Shown in pieces: positions 54,449-62,715 of a stretch of 64,000 nucleotides of DNA. Position 1 is the first letter of the stretch; the number at the start of each line of letters is the position of its first letter. Below the pieces are notes generated by a model, which saw only the letters and a program-made list of their open reading frames with translations, was not told where the DNA came from and did not search any database. The translations under genes were made by a program, and so were the position numbers. Source of the DNA: Streptomyces wedmorensis (GTDB taxonomy: Bacteria; Actinomycetota; Actinomycetes; Streptomycetales; Streptomycetaceae); NCBI RefSeq assembly GCF_000716445.1, contig NZ_JNWK01000001.1, positions 1 through 64,000 of the forward strand, in the 5' to 3' direction.

Positions 54449-55615
54449 ATGGACTTCGCAGCGGCCTTGACCCGTGACCCGCAGGCGGCGCCGTACCCCA
54501 CGAGGTGCGACGCGACGGCCGCCGCGGGTTTCGCGGTCGTGGCGGTCGTCCTCGCGCTGACCGTCGACGACGGCCGCCGGCCGGACGCGCTGGGCTGGGC
54601 GCTGCTGCTCGCCGCGCACGTGCCACTGGCCTGGCGGCGCAAGGCGCCCATGCCGGTGCTCCTGGCGGTGGTGGCCTGCGTGGTGCCCTACCACGCGCTC
54701 GACTACATGCACCTGGCGCCGATCCCGGCGTCGATGACCGCGCTGTACACGGTCGCGTCCACCGGACGGCCGAAGCGCACGCTGTTGGTGGGGCTTTCGG
54801 TCACCTGCGTCACGCTGACCATCCAGGTCGTGGTCAACCCGCACGAGACGGTCGAGCTGCTGAGGGTCTCCGGCTGGGTGATGGCGATGCTCGTCTTCGG
54901 CGCGAGCATCCGGCTCTACCGGCAGCTGGTGGCGAGCGTGGTGGAGCGGGCGGAGCGCGAGGGAGAGCGGAAGGCCGCCGAGGAGCGGCTGCGCATCGCG
55001 CGCGACCTGCACGACCTCCTCGCCCACTCGATCACCCTCATCGGCGTGCAGGCGTCGGTCGCCGCGCACGTCCTGGTCGCCGACCCCGACCGGCTCGACC
55101 GGGAGGCGCTCGTCCGCGCGCTCGAAGGGATATCCGAGACGTGCCGGGACGCCCGTGCCGAGGTGCGCACGACCCTGGACGTGCTCCGCGCCGCCCCGGA
55201 GGGCCCGCTGCCGGACCTGGCCGCGCTGCCCGATCTCGTACGGCCCTCGGGGGCGGACCTGACGGTGCGGACGGGCGGGGCGAAGGTCCCGGCGGCGGTG
55301 GGCGCGGCGGCGTACCGCATCGTGCAGGAGTCGCTGACCAACGCCGTCCGGCACGGTGGTCCGGACGCCCGCGTACGGGTCGATGTCGGCCTGATGGAGG
55401 AGGTGTTGACCGTCCGGGTGACCAACAGCGGCATCGTCGGCGGCCACGTGGCGGGCGGTGGGGCGGACGGTCCGCGCGGCTCCGGGTACGGGATCGTCGG
55501 GATGCGTGAGCGGGCCAGGAGCGTGGGCGGCACACTGAGCGCGGGGCCGCGCGAGGGCGGGGGCTTCGAGGTCACGGCGGCACTGCCGCTCGCGGTGAGG
55601 GAGGTGGCGGTGTGA
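54449..55615 (+). CDS. Sensor histidine kinase (NarL-type partner, HisKA_3)
   Basis: A 388-residue kinase. Residues 20-165 hold four to five membrane helices with short loops. The dimerisation/phosphoacceptor helix follows, with its His in IARDLHDLLAHSI. The ATPase domain has AYRIVQESLTNAVRHG (N box) and GYGIVGMRERARSVGG (G box). It autophosphorylates and passes phosphate to the response regulator encoded next, whose GTG overlaps its stop. The ATG at 54449 is chosen over 54440 because GGGGAGG lies nine bases before it and would abut the earlier ATG. Confidence 0.93.
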   Translation: MDFAAALTRDPQAAPYPTRCDATAAAGFAVVAVVLALTVDDGRRPDALGWALLLAAHVPLAWRRKAPMPVLLAVVACVVPYHALDYMHLAPIPASMTALYTVASTGRPKRTLLVGLSVTCVTLTIQVVVNPHETVELLRVSGWVMAMLVFGASIRLYRQLVASVVERAEREGERKAAEERLRIARDLHDLLAHSITLIGVQASVAAHVLVADPDRLDREALVRALEGISETCRDARAEVRTTLDVLRAAPEGPLPDLAALPDLVRPSGADLTVRTGGAKVPAAVGAAAYRIVQESLTNAVRHGGPDARVRVDVGLMEEVLTVRVTNSGIVGGHVAGGGADGPRGSGYGIVGMRERARSVGGTLSAGPREGGGFEVTAALPLAVREVAV

Positions 55616-56289
55616 TCCGGGTCCTGCTGGCGGACGATCAGCTGCTCGTCCGGGCGTCGTTCGCGATGCTCGTCGAGTCGGCGCCCGACATGGAGGTCGT
55701 GGGCCAGGCGGCCAACGGCAGGGAGGCGGTGGAACTGGCCCGTTCGGCGCGGGCGGACGTGGTGGTGATGGATGTCCGGATGCCCGAGCTCGACGGGATC
55801 GGCGCCACCCGGCTGATCGCCGACGACGAGGACCTCGCCGGGGTGAAGGTGCTGGTCCTCACGACGTACGACACGGACGAGCACGTCGTGGAGGCGCTGC
55901 GGGCCGGTGCGTCGGGCTTCGTGGTCAAGGACATCCGCCCGGCCGAGCTCCTCGCCGCGATCCGTACGGTGGCGGCGGGGGAGGCCCTGCTGTCGCCGGG
56001 CCCCACGTCCCGGCTGATCGCCCGGGCACTGGCGCTCCCCGATCCCCCTGCGGCGGGCGGCCCGGGAGGGCTGTCGGACCGCGAGCGCCAGGTGCTGGCC
56101 CTGGTGGCCCGGGGCCTGAACAACACGGAGATCGCGGAGGCCCTCGGACTGTCGCCCCTGACGGCGAAGACCCATGTCAGCCGGATCATGGGGAAGCTCG
56201 GGGCCCGGGACCGGGCCCAACTCGTCATCGTCGCCTACGAGTCGGGACTGGTCACTCCCGGAGTCGCCGCCGGTGAGCCGCACGGGTAG
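55612..56289 (+). CDS. NarL/FixJ-type response regulator
   Basis: A 225-residue regulator. The receiver domain (1-120) has the acidic pair ADDQ, the phosphoacceptor Asp in VVVMDVRMPELDG, a TTYD switch and Lys in VVKDI. A LuxR-type helix-turn-helix (LSDRERQVLALVARGLNN, TAKTHVSRIMGKLG) occupies about 155-210. It is co-translated with the preceding kinase (GTGA overlap). Targets are unknown; the MMPL gene upstream is a natural candidate. Confidence 0.94.
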   Translation: MIRVLLADDQLLVRASFAMLVESAPDMEVVGQAANGREAVELARSARADVVVMDVRMPELDGIGATRLIADDEDLAGVKVLVLTTYDTDEHVVEALRAGASGFVVKDIRPAELLAAIRTVAAGEALLSPGPTSRLIARALALPDPPAAGGPGGLSDRERQVLALVARGLNNTEIAEALGLSPLTAKTHVSRIMGKLGARDRAQLVIVAYESGLVTPGVAAGEPHG

Positions 56290-56320
56290 TTGCCAATTTT
56301 CGCAATTAATCATCTCGTCA

Positions 56321-56335
56321 TAGAATTGCCGGGTG
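56321..56335 (+). promoter_or_regulatory. Leaderless-type promoter of yjdM
   Basis: TAGAAT at 56321-56326 is followed after six bases by the GTG at 56333. The 40 bases upstream are AT-rich against a GC-rich background. No ribosome binding site precedes the GTG. Confidence 0.5.
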
Positions 56336-56692
56336 AACGAGAACCTGCCTCCCTGCCCCGAGTGCTCCGGCGCCTACACCTACGAGATGGGCGCGCTGCT
56401 GGTCTGCCCCGAATGCGGCCACGAGTGGTCCCTCTCGGCCGGAGCGGCCGACGGTTCCGGAACGGTCGGCGAGAAGGTGATCAAGGACTCGGTGGGCAAC
56501 GTGCTCGCGGACGGGGACACGGTGACCGTCGTGAAGACGCTCAAGGTCAAGGGCAGCCCCACCGGGATCAAGGCCGGAACCAAGGTCCGCAACATCCGGC
56601 TCGTGGACGGCGTCGACGGCCACGACATCGACTGCAAGGTCGACGGCTTCGGACCCATGCAGCTCAAGTCCAGCGTCGTCAAGAAGGCCTGA
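56333..56692 (+). CDS. yjdM: YjdM (PhnA) family zinc ribbon protein
   Basis: A 119-residue protein of normal family length. The N-terminal zinc ribbon has two CxxC pairs (CPECSG and CPECGHEW), followed by a beta-rich domain with KDSVGNVLADGDTVTVVKTLKVKG and VDGFGPMQLKSSVVKKA. The family is widely conserved, once misnamed alkylphosphonate uptake PhnA; no firm function is known. A -10-like TAGAAT six bases before the GTG suggests a leaderless message. Confidence 0.93.
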   Translation: MNENLPPCPECSGAYTYEMGALLVCPECGHEWSLSAGAADGSGTVGEKVIKDSVGNVLADGDTVTVVKTLKVKGSPTGIKAGTKVRNIRLVDGVDGHDIDCKVDGFGPMQLKSSVVKKA

Positions 56693-56782
56693 ACGGCTCC
56701 GGAGGGACGCGATGGACACGGCGGGGACGCGGGTGAACGTGCGGCCGGGCTGCGGGGCCGCCGACTCGCGGGCGGATCGGCG

Positions 56783-57142
56783 GTGGGCGCGGTGAGCACG
56801 CCCCTGTACCGACTGAAGGCCGAGTTCTTCAAGACGCTCGGGCATCCGGTGCGCATCCGCGTCCTGGAGCTGCTGAGCGAGCGGGAGCACGCCGTCTCGG
56901 AGATGCTCGCCGAGGTCGGGGTCGAGCCCGCGCACCTCTCCCAGCAGCTCGCGGTGCTCCGCAGGTCGAACCTGGTCGTCGCGCGCCGCGAAGGCTCCGC
57001 CGTCCACTACGCGCTCACCGATCCCCAGGTGGCCGAGCTGCTCGCGGTGGCCAGGACGATCCTCTCGGGCGTCCTCGCGGGGCAGGCCGAACTCCTCGCC
57101 GACCTCCGCGACGCGACGCCCGAAGCGCCACCGACCGCCTGA
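56783..57142 (+). CDS. ArsR family transcriptional regulator
   Basis: A 119-residue winged-helix repressor: FFKTLGHPVRIRVLELL, then the recognition helix EPAHLSQQLAVLRRSN and the wing VVARREGSAVHYAL. The classic CxC metal site of ArsR is absent, so the signal is probably not arsenite; other members sense other metals, redox state or small organics. GTG at 56783 or 56792 may be used. No metal transport gene is adjacent. The gap behind it (57143-57337) is a GTGTGCC-like degenerate repeat stretch with no recognised gene. Confidence 0.88.
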   Translation: MGAVSTPLYRLKAEFFKTLGHPVRIRVLELLSEREHAVSEMLAEVGVEPAHLSQQLAVLRRSNLVVARREGSAVHYALTDPQVAELLAVARTILSGVLAGQAELLADLRDATPEAPPTA

Positions 57143-57337
57143 CGGCGGGAGGGCCTGCGGAGCGTGCGACCGCCGTGTGCCGGGTGTGCCCCGTGTGCTC
57201 CGGGTGCGCCCGCGTGTGCCCGGGCGTCACCTGTTCGGGGCCTGTGCGGGGTGGTCGGGAGCTGGCTTCATGGGGACGGCGCGCCGTCCGGGGCGCCGTT
57301 CCGTGTTCTCCCGAGGCGTCGCGTGAGGTGATCTGGG

Positions 57338-58744
57338 ATGGCGACCGACCGGTACGGCCACTTCCTGTACGAGGGTACGGAGGAGGGGGCCGCGCATCTG
57401 GACCGGGCGGTGGAGGCGCTGCTGTTCTTCAGGCCGGAGGTGGTCGAGGCCGTCGGGGACCTGCTCGCGGCCGACCCGGTGTCGCCCGTGGGCCAGGCCT
57501 TCGCGGCCTATCTGGGGATGCTGGGCACCGAGCCGGCCGACGCCGCCGTCGCCCGGGGCAGGTTCGCCGACTACACGGCGGGTCTGGACCGCGCGGCGCT
57601 GCCGCCGCGCGAGCGCCTGCACACGGCCGCCGCCGAGAGCCTCCTCGCCGGTGACCTGCGGCGGGCCGCCGGACTCCTGGAGCGGCTGACCCTGGCGTAC
57701 CCCAGGGACGCGCTCGCCCTCTTCGTGGGGCACCAGCTCGACTTCCTCACCGGAGACGCGGTGCGCCTGCGCGACCGCGTCGGCGGCGCGCTGTCCGCCT
57801 GGGACGCGGACGAACCCCACCGCGGGCCGCTGCTCGGCATGTACGCCTTCGGCCTGGAGGAGTCGGGGCACTACGACCGTGCCGAGGAGGTCGGCGCGGC
57901 CGCGGTCGCGCGCAACCCCCAGGACGTCTGGGCCGTCCACGCCGTCGTGCACACCTACGAGATGCGGGGCCGGTACGCCGACGGCATCGCCTATCTCGAC
58001 GCGCGGACCGGGGACTGGTCGGGCGACAACTTCCTCGCGGTGCACAACTGGTGGCACTACGCGCTGTTCGCCCTGGAGGCAGGGGACACCGACACCGCGA
58101 TGCGCGTGTACGACGCGAACCTGCACAACGGGACGTCCGCCGGTCTGGCCATGCAACTCCTGGACGCGGCGGCCCTGTTGTGGCGTCTCCACCTGTCGGG
58201 GATCGACCAGGCCCCGCGGTGGGAGGCGCTCGCCGACGCGTGGACCGCACGGGCCGACCCGCCGTTCTACGCCTTCAACGACGTGCACGCCGTCATGTCC
58301 TACGTCGGCGCCGGCCGCCCCGCCGAGGCCGAGCGCCTCGTCGCCGACCGGCAACGGTGGCTGGAGCGGCCCGGGGCGGGCTCTTCGACGAACGACGCGA
58401 TGACGGCGGAGATCGGCCTCCCGGTCTGCCGGGCGCTGGTCGCGCACGCGCACGGCGACCACGCGGCCGCCGTGGACCTCCTGTGGCCGCTGCGCCGCCG
58501 CCTCCACGAGTTCGGCGGCAGCCACGCCCAGCGTGACGCCGTCCAGCAGACCCTCCTCGAATCGTCCCTGAGGGCCCGCCGGCACGACCTGGCCCGCGCC
58601 CTGATCAGCGAGCGCACCGGACTGCGCCCGGACAGCCCGTACAACCGGCGGAGCCAGGCGCGCCTGGCCGCCGCAGCGCGTGGCGAGGGGGCGGGGGATC
58701 GACGTCCGGACGGCCTTTCTATCTCCAATCCACATTGTTCCTAG
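57338..58744 (+). CDS. TTC38-like tetratricopeptide repeat protein
   Basis: A 468-residue helical-repeat protein similar in layout to tetratricopeptide repeat protein 38. Diagnostic stretches are PRDALALFVGHQLDF, GMYAFGLEESGHYDRAEE, DVWAVHAVVHTYEMRGR and HNWWHYALFALEAGD. It has no catalytic signature, signal peptide or membrane helix and is probably a cytosolic scaffold. Its function is unknown in bacteria. The end of the gene overlaps the operator-like motif of the regulator downstream. Confidence 0.85.
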   Translation: MATDRYGHFLYEGTEEGAAHLDRAVEALLFFRPEVVEAVGDLLAADPVSPVGQAFAAYLGMLGTEPADAAVARGRFADYTAGLDRAALPPRERLHTAAAESLLAGDLRRAAGLLERLTLAYPRDALALFVGHQLDFLTGDAVRLRDRVGGALSAWDADEPHRGPLLGMYAFGLEESGHYDRAEEVGAAAVARNPQDVWAVHAVVHTYEMRGRYADGIAYLDARTGDWSGDNFLAVHNWWHYALFALEAGDTDTAMRVYDANLHNGTSAGLAMQLLDAAALLWRLHLSGIDQAPRWEALADAWTARADPPFYAFNDVHAVMSYVGAGRPAEAERLVADRQRWLERPGAGSSTNDAMTAEIGLPVCRALVAHAHGDHAAAVDLLWPLRRRLHEFGGSHAQRDAVQQTLLESSLRARRHDLARALISERTGLRPDSPYNRRSQARLAAAARGEGAGDRRPDGLSISNPHCS

Positions 58745-58747
58745 AAT
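58716..58747 (+). promoter_or_regulatory. Operator-like motif copy A upstream of the cysteine-rich regulator
   Basis: TTTCTA and TAGAAT frame an inner AATCC-N3-TTGTT (58727-58739). The TAGAAT (58742-58747) also serves as a -10 box six bases before the GTG at 58754, so a protein bound here would block initiation. A matching inverted copy lies at 59496-59526 before the next gene. Confidence 0.6.
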
Positions 58748-58753
58748 GGCCGT

Positions 58754-59518
58754 GTGGAGGACATCGATGTGATCGCGGTGCTGCAGGATCCGGTGCGGCG
58801 CCGCCTGTACGAGTACGTGGCCGCGCAGGGCCGTGAGGTCGGGCGCAACGAGGCCGCCGAGGCGGCCGGGGTCGCGCGGACGCTCGCCGCGCACCATCTG
58901 GAGAAGCTGACGGAGGCCGGTCTCCTCGACAGCGGCAGCCGTCGGCTGACCGGCCGTTCGGGACCGGGGGCCGGGCGCCCCGCCAAGGTCTACACGCGGG
59001 CGAGGGCGGAGCGCTCGGTGTCGCTGCCCGCCCGCGACTACCGCACGGCCGCCGAGTTGCTCGCCGAGGCCGCCGAGGAGGCCGGCCTCGACGCCGGACT
59101 CCGCGCGGCCGCCCGGCGCCGGGGTGAGGCGCTGAGGGGGCCGGCGCCCGCCTGTGGCGGCCTCGAAGAGGTCATGGAGGTGCTGGCCGGCCGCGGGTAC
59201 GAGCCGCGTCTCGAGGCCGCCGCGGATGCGGGGAGCGCAGGCGACGCCGACGGGGGAGAAGGCGTCGGCGAGGGGGAAGGCGTCGGTGAGGGGGACGGCG
59301 CCGAGGGCGGGGCGGCCGGGGAGGCCGAGCGGGTCGTCCGCATGCGCAACTGTCCCTTCCACGCCGTCGCCGAAAGCTTCCCGCCGCTCGTCTGCGGCAT
59401 GAACCTCGCGCTGCTCGAAGGGCTGATCGGTACGGACGGTCCGGTCCGGGCCCGTATGGACGCCCGGCCGGGAGAGTGCTGTGTGGTGGTGGAGCTTTCT
59501 AAAAACAACGAGGATTGA
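58754..59518 (+). CDS. HTH regulator with C-terminal cysteine cluster (SufR/DeoR-like)
   Basis: A 254-residue regulator. The N-terminal winged helix (VIAVLQDPVRRRLYEYV, RNEAAEAAGVARTLAAHHLEKL) resembles SufR/ArsR proteins. The C-terminal part carries Cys200, Cys214, Cys242 and Cys243 in NCPFHAV, LVCGM and GECCVVV. C-x13-C followed by a cysteine 28 residues later is close to the iron-sulfur ligand spacing of SufR, so a redox or iron sensor is likely (inference). Residues about 158-196 are a Gly/Glu-rich repeat insertion. The message is probably leaderless. Matching operator-like motifs precede this gene and the next, suggesting autoregulation plus control of the DUF3291-like gene. Confidence 0.8.
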   Translation: MEDIDVIAVLQDPVRRRLYEYVAAQGREVGRNEAAEAAGVARTLAAHHLEKLTEAGLLDSGSRRLTGRSGPGAGRPAKVYTRARAERSVSLPARDYRTAAELLAEAAEEAGLDAGLRAAARRRGEALRGPAPACGGLEEVMEVLAGRGYEPRLEAAADAGSAGDADGGEGVGEGEGVGEGDGAEGGAAGEAERVVRMRNCPFHAVAESFPPLVCGMNLALLEGLIGTDGPVRARMDARPGECCVVVELSKNNED

Positions 59519-59526
59519 CATAGAAA
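59496..59526. promoter_or_regulatory. Operator-like motif copy B with promoter of the DUF3291-like gene
   Basis: TTTCTA (59496-59501) and TAGAAA (59521-59526) enclose, on the minus strand, AATCC-N3-TTGTT, the same core as copy A. On the plus strand TTGACA at 59515-59520 with TGGGAT at 59539-59544 (18-base spacing) looks like the promoter of the next gene, so binding would cover the -35. Confidence 0.6.
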
Positions 59527-59550
59527 AGCGGGCCGTGCTGGGATGAGCTC

Positions 59551-60048
59551 ATGACCGCACCCCGGCACGCCGCCCACCTCGCCCAGCTCAACGTCGCCAC
59601 GCTCCGGTACCCCCTCGACGACCCGCGCGTCGCGCCGTTCGTCGACATGCTCGACCCGGTCAACGCCGCCGCCGACGGCGCGCCCGGCTTCGTGTGGCGG
59701 CTCGTGGAGGACGGGGCGGCCGACGCCACCGGGCTGCGCCCGGCAGGTGAGGACGTCATCGTCAACCTGTCGGTCTGGGAGACGCAGGAGGCGCTGTGGG
59801 ACTTCGCCTACCGCAGCGGGCACCTGGAGGTGATGCGGCGGCGCCGCGAGTGGTTCGCACGGCACGTCGAGGCGCACATGGTGCTGTGGTGGGTCCCCGC
59901 CGGCCACCTCCCGACCGTCGGCGAGGCCATGGAGCGGCTGGCGGACCTGCGGGCGAACGGGCCGTCCCCGCGTGCGTTCACCTTCGCCTCCTCCTACTCC
60001 GAGGCCGAGGCCGCTCCGCACCTCCAGGCCGCGCCGCCGACGGTCTGA
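59551..60048 (+). CDS. DUF3291-like protein (dimeric alpha/beta barrel type)
   Basis: A 165-residue protein with HLAQLNVATLRYPLDDPRV at the start, PGFVWRL, VNLSVWETQEALWDFAYRSGH and HMVLWWVPAGHLPTVGEA. These segments match DUF3291, a ferredoxin-like barrel related to small monooxygenases and heme-degrading folds. No function is established. It sits behind a promoter that shares an operator-like motif with the preceding cysteine-rich regulator, so it is probably the regulated effector of an iron or redox response (inference). Confidence 0.78.
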   Translation: MTAPRHAAHLAQLNVATLRYPLDDPRVAPFVDMLDPVNAAADGAPGFVWRLVEDGAADATGLRPAGEDVIVNLSVWETQEALWDFAYRSGHLEVMRRRREWFARHVEAHMVLWWVPAGHLPTVGEAMERLADLRANGPSPRAFTFASSYSEAEAAPHLQAAPPTV

Positions 60049-60061
60049 GACGGGGCCCTCC

Positions 60062-60709
60062 TCAGCCGCCGATGCCGGCCGGCACCGTCAGTTCGGCGCC
60101 CGTGGCGGCCCGGACCTCGTCGAGGGTGACGCCCGGGGCGAGCTCGGCCAGGACGAAACCGTCCTCGGTGATGTCGACGACGGCGAGGTCGGTGATGACG
60201 CGGTCGACGACGGACCGGCCGGTGAGCGGCAGGTCGCAGCGGTCCACCAGCTTGGGGCTGCCGTCCTTCGCGGTGTGCTCCATGAGGACGACGACCCTGC
60301 CGGCGCCGTGGACGAGGTCCATCGCGCCGCCCATGCCCTTGACCATCTTGCCCGGGATCATCCAGTTGGCGAGGTCGCCCGAGGCGGAGACCTGCATGGC
60401 GCCGAGGACGGCCGCGTCGATGTGACCGCCGCGGATCATGCCGAAGGACAGGGCGGAGTCGAAGAACGAGGCACCGGGCAGGGCGGTGACGGTCTCCTTG
60501 CCGGCATTGACGAGGTCGGCGTCGAGCTCGTCCTCGGTCGGGTACGGACCGACACCCAGGATGCCGTTCTCGGACTGCAGCACCACCTCGACGCCCTCCG
60601 GCAGGTGGTTCGGGATGAGCGTGGGCAGGCCGATGCCGAGGTTGACGTAACTGCCGTCGGTGAGTTCCAGGGCGGCGCGGGCCGCCATCTGCTCGCGGGT
60701 GAGCGCCAT
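60062..60709 (-). CDS. scoB: 3-oxoacid CoA-transferase subunit B
   Basis: A 215-residue CoA transferase beta subunit with the catalytic glutamate in [21 protein letters not shown] at the N terminus and [16 protein letters not shown]. With subunit A it moves CoA from succinyl-CoA to acetoacetate (SCOT) or a related 3-oxo acid. The ATG at 60709, one base after the subunit A stop, is preferred; a GTG at 60718 would overlap. The context with 3-hydroxybutyrate dehydrogenase favours acetoacetate over 3-oxoadipate. Confidence 0.92.
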   Translation of the reverse strand: MALTREQMAARAALELTDGSYVNLGIGLPTLIPNHLPEGVEVVLQSENGILGVGPYPTEDELDADLVNAGKETVTALPGASFFDSALSFGMIRGGHIDAAVLGAMQVSASGDLANWMIPGKMVKGMGGAMDLVHGAGRVVVLMEHTAKDGSPKLVDRCDLPLTGRSVVDRVITDLAVVDITEDGFVLAELAPGVTLDEVRAATGAELTVPAGIGG

Positions 60710-60710
60710 G

Positions 60711-61487
60711 TCAGGCACCGCCTTCCTGTCGAACGGTCCGGCGCTCGATGCGCCGCTCGGCCGCGGGATCGCCGGGGGACACCCTGACCACGCGCTGGAC
60801 GAAGATGCCGGGGAGGTGGACCTCGTCGGGATCGAGCTCGCCCGGTTCGACGAGGTGGTCCACCTCGGCGACGGTGATCCGGCCCGCCATCGCGGCGAGC
60901 GGGTTGAAGTTCCGGGCGGACGAGCGGAAGACGAGGTTCCCGTGCCGGTCGCCGATGGTCGCGCGGACCAGGGCGAAGTCGGTGGTGATGCCGTGTTCCA
61001 GCAGGTACGGGCGGCCGCCGAAGTCCCGGGTCTCCTTGGCGGGCGAGGCGACGGCGACCGAGCCGTCGGCCGCGTAACGCCAGGGCAGCCCGCCCTCGCC
61101 CACCTGGGTCCCGGTGCCCGCCGGGGTGTAGAACGCGGGGACGCCCGTGCCGCCGGCCCGCAGCCGCTCCGCCAGCGTGCCCTGGGGCACGAGTTCCACC
61201 TCCAGCTCGCCGCTCAGGTACTGACGGGCGAACTCCTTGTTCTCGCCCACGTACGAGCTCGTCATGCGCGAGATCCGGCCGGCGGCGAGCAGGAGCCCGA
61301 GGCCCCAGTCGTCGACGCCGCAGTTGTTGGAGACGATCCTGAGGTCGCTGACCTCCCGCTGCCACAGGGCGTCGATCAGCGTGCCCGGTATGCCGCACAG
61401 CCCGAATCCGCCCACCGCGAGGGAGGCGCCGTCGGATATGTCGGCCACCGCCTCCGCCGCGCTCGCGACTGTCTTGTCCAGACCCAT
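60711..61487 (-). CDS. scoA: 3-oxoacid CoA-transferase subunit A
   Basis: A 258-residue alpha subunit with [19 protein letters not shown] near residue 22, [16 protein letters not shown] and [25 protein letters not shown]. It forms the hetero-oligomer with subunit B encoded immediately downstream, and the two are made from one message. Divergently placed 3-hydroxybutyrate dehydrogenase and a transporter complete a ketone-body route. The ATG at 61487 matches the family N terminus (MGLDKTVAS). Confidence 0.92.
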   Translation of the reverse strand: MGLDKTVASAAEAVADISDGASLAVGGFGLCGIPGTLIDALWQREVSDLRIVSNNCGVDDWGLGLLLAAGRISRMTSSYVGENKEFARQYLSGELEVELVPQGTLAERLRAGGTGVPAFYTPAGTGTQVGEGGLPWRYAADGSVAVASPAKETRDFGGRPYLLEHGITTDFALVRATIGDRHGNLVFRSSARNFNPLAAMAGRITVAEVDHLVEPGELDPDEVHLPGIFVQRVVRVSPGDPAAERRIERRTVRQEGGA

Positions 61488-61791
61488 ACGGTCCCTTTCC
61501 CTCGGGCAGCCGGGCCGACCGCGCAGGTCAGAGCCGGTGCCGGTACAACCGACAGGCAGCGAGCCTAGGCAGGCGGCAGGAGGGCGACCATGTCTGTCAT
61601 CCACACATCGACCCCGGGGTGGGTGGTGATGACCACCTGCCCCGACGCGGGTACCGGACGCCCGTCGGCGGACGGCCGGAAACCGTGCCCGGCCCGTCGG
61701 CACCCATGGCGGAAGAACCCACTCGGGAGCAGCGCTTTGTAGCGGTCACTCACATGGGACCGACTCCAGGCGCTCCCTAGTGTTTCCGGCC
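61488..61791. promoter_or_regulatory. Divergent promoter region of the ketone-body cassette
   Basis: A 304-nt gap between subunit A and the dehydrogenase, with no credible gene. On the minus strand a TAGGCT -10-like box lies at 61562-61567, about 75 nt before subunit A. On the plus strand TAGTGT at 61778-61783 stands eight bases before the dehydrogenase ATG, implying a nearly leaderless message. No operator dyad was found. Confidence 0.35.
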
Positions 61792-62586
61792 ATGACGAAC
61801 ACATTTCACGCCCCGGCTCCGCTGCCGCCGCCCAGCGCCGCGGTGGACCTGAGCGGGCGTACGGCTCTGGTGACCGGCGGCGGAAGCGGCATCGGCCGGG
61901 CCTGCGTGCTCGCCCTGGCGCAGGCGGGGGCCGTCGTGTACGTGGTCGACCGGGACGCCGACGCGGCCAAGGCCGTCGCGGAGATCGCCGGCGGACAGGC
62001 ACACGTGGCCGACCTCGCGGACCCCGGTGCCGTCGACCTCCTCCCCGCCGAGGTCGACATCCTCGTCAACAACGCCGGCCTCCAGCACGTCGCGCCCCTC
62101 ACCGAGTTCCCGCCGGAGCGCTTCGAACTCATCCAGAAGGTGATGGTCACCGCCCCGTTCCTGCTGATGCGCCATGTCCTGCCGCACATGTACGCCCACG
62201 GCTGGGGCCGGATCGTCAACGTCTCCAGCGTCCACGGACTGCGGGCCAGCGCCTTCAAGTCCGCCTACGTCGCCGCCAAGCACGCCCTCGAAGGGCTGAG
62301 CAAGGTCGCCGCGATCGAGGGCGCTCCCCACGGCGTGACCAGCAACTGCGTCAACCCCGGCTACGTCCGCACCCCGCTCGTCGAGAACCAGGTGCGGGAC
62401 CAGGCCGCCGCCCACGGCATCAGCGAGGGCGACGTCCTCTCGAACGTCATGCTGGCCCGCTCGCCCGTCAAGCGCCTCCTGGAGTCCGAGGAGGTGGCCG
62501 CCGCCGTCCTGTGGCTGTGCGGCCCCCACTCCGGCTACCTCACCGGCGCGTCCCTGCCGCTCGACGGCGGCTGGACCGCGGGCTGA
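61792..62586 (+). CDS. 3-hydroxybutyrate dehydrogenase (SDR family)
   Basis: A 264-residue short-chain dehydrogenase. The cofactor loop is TGGGSGIGRA, then NNAG, the catalytic Ser in NVSSVHGL and the YxxxK pair in SAYVAAKHAL. The segment GLQHVAPLTEFP and the C-terminal LTGASLPLDGGWTAG are typical of NAD-dependent D-3-hydroxybutyrate dehydrogenases, which form acetoacetate. The adjacent 3-oxoacid CoA transferase would activate that product. A shorter N terminus is excluded because Met at 61792 follows a -10-like box. Confidence 0.9.
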   Translation: MTNTFHAPAPLPPPSAAVDLSGRTALVTGGGSGIGRACVLALAQAGAVVYVVDRDADAAKAVAEIAGGQAHVADLADPGAVDLLPAEVDILVNNAGLQHVAPLTEFPPERFELIQKVMVTAPFLLMRHVLPHMYAHGWGRIVNVSSVHGLRASAFKSAYVAAKHALEGLSKVAAIEGAPHGVTSNCVNPGYVRTPLVENQVRDQAAAHGISEGDVLSNVMLARSPVKRLLESEEVAAAVLWLCGPHSGYLTGASLPLDGGWTAG

Positions 62587-62715
62587 CCCGTCGGCGGCGG
62601 CCCCCCCGGGCCGAACCGCCGATCCGCGGGCCCGACCCTCGCCCGACCCGCGGCCCCTCCACGTACGACCCGTACCATCCCGTCCCGTCCCCCCTTGTGA
62701 AAACCCGGTGAACCC

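Noticed and set aside
57143..57337. GTGTGCC-like degenerate repeats as a possible regulatory array
   Set aside because: Units vary in length and sequence with no constant period or dyad; probably low-complexity DNA.
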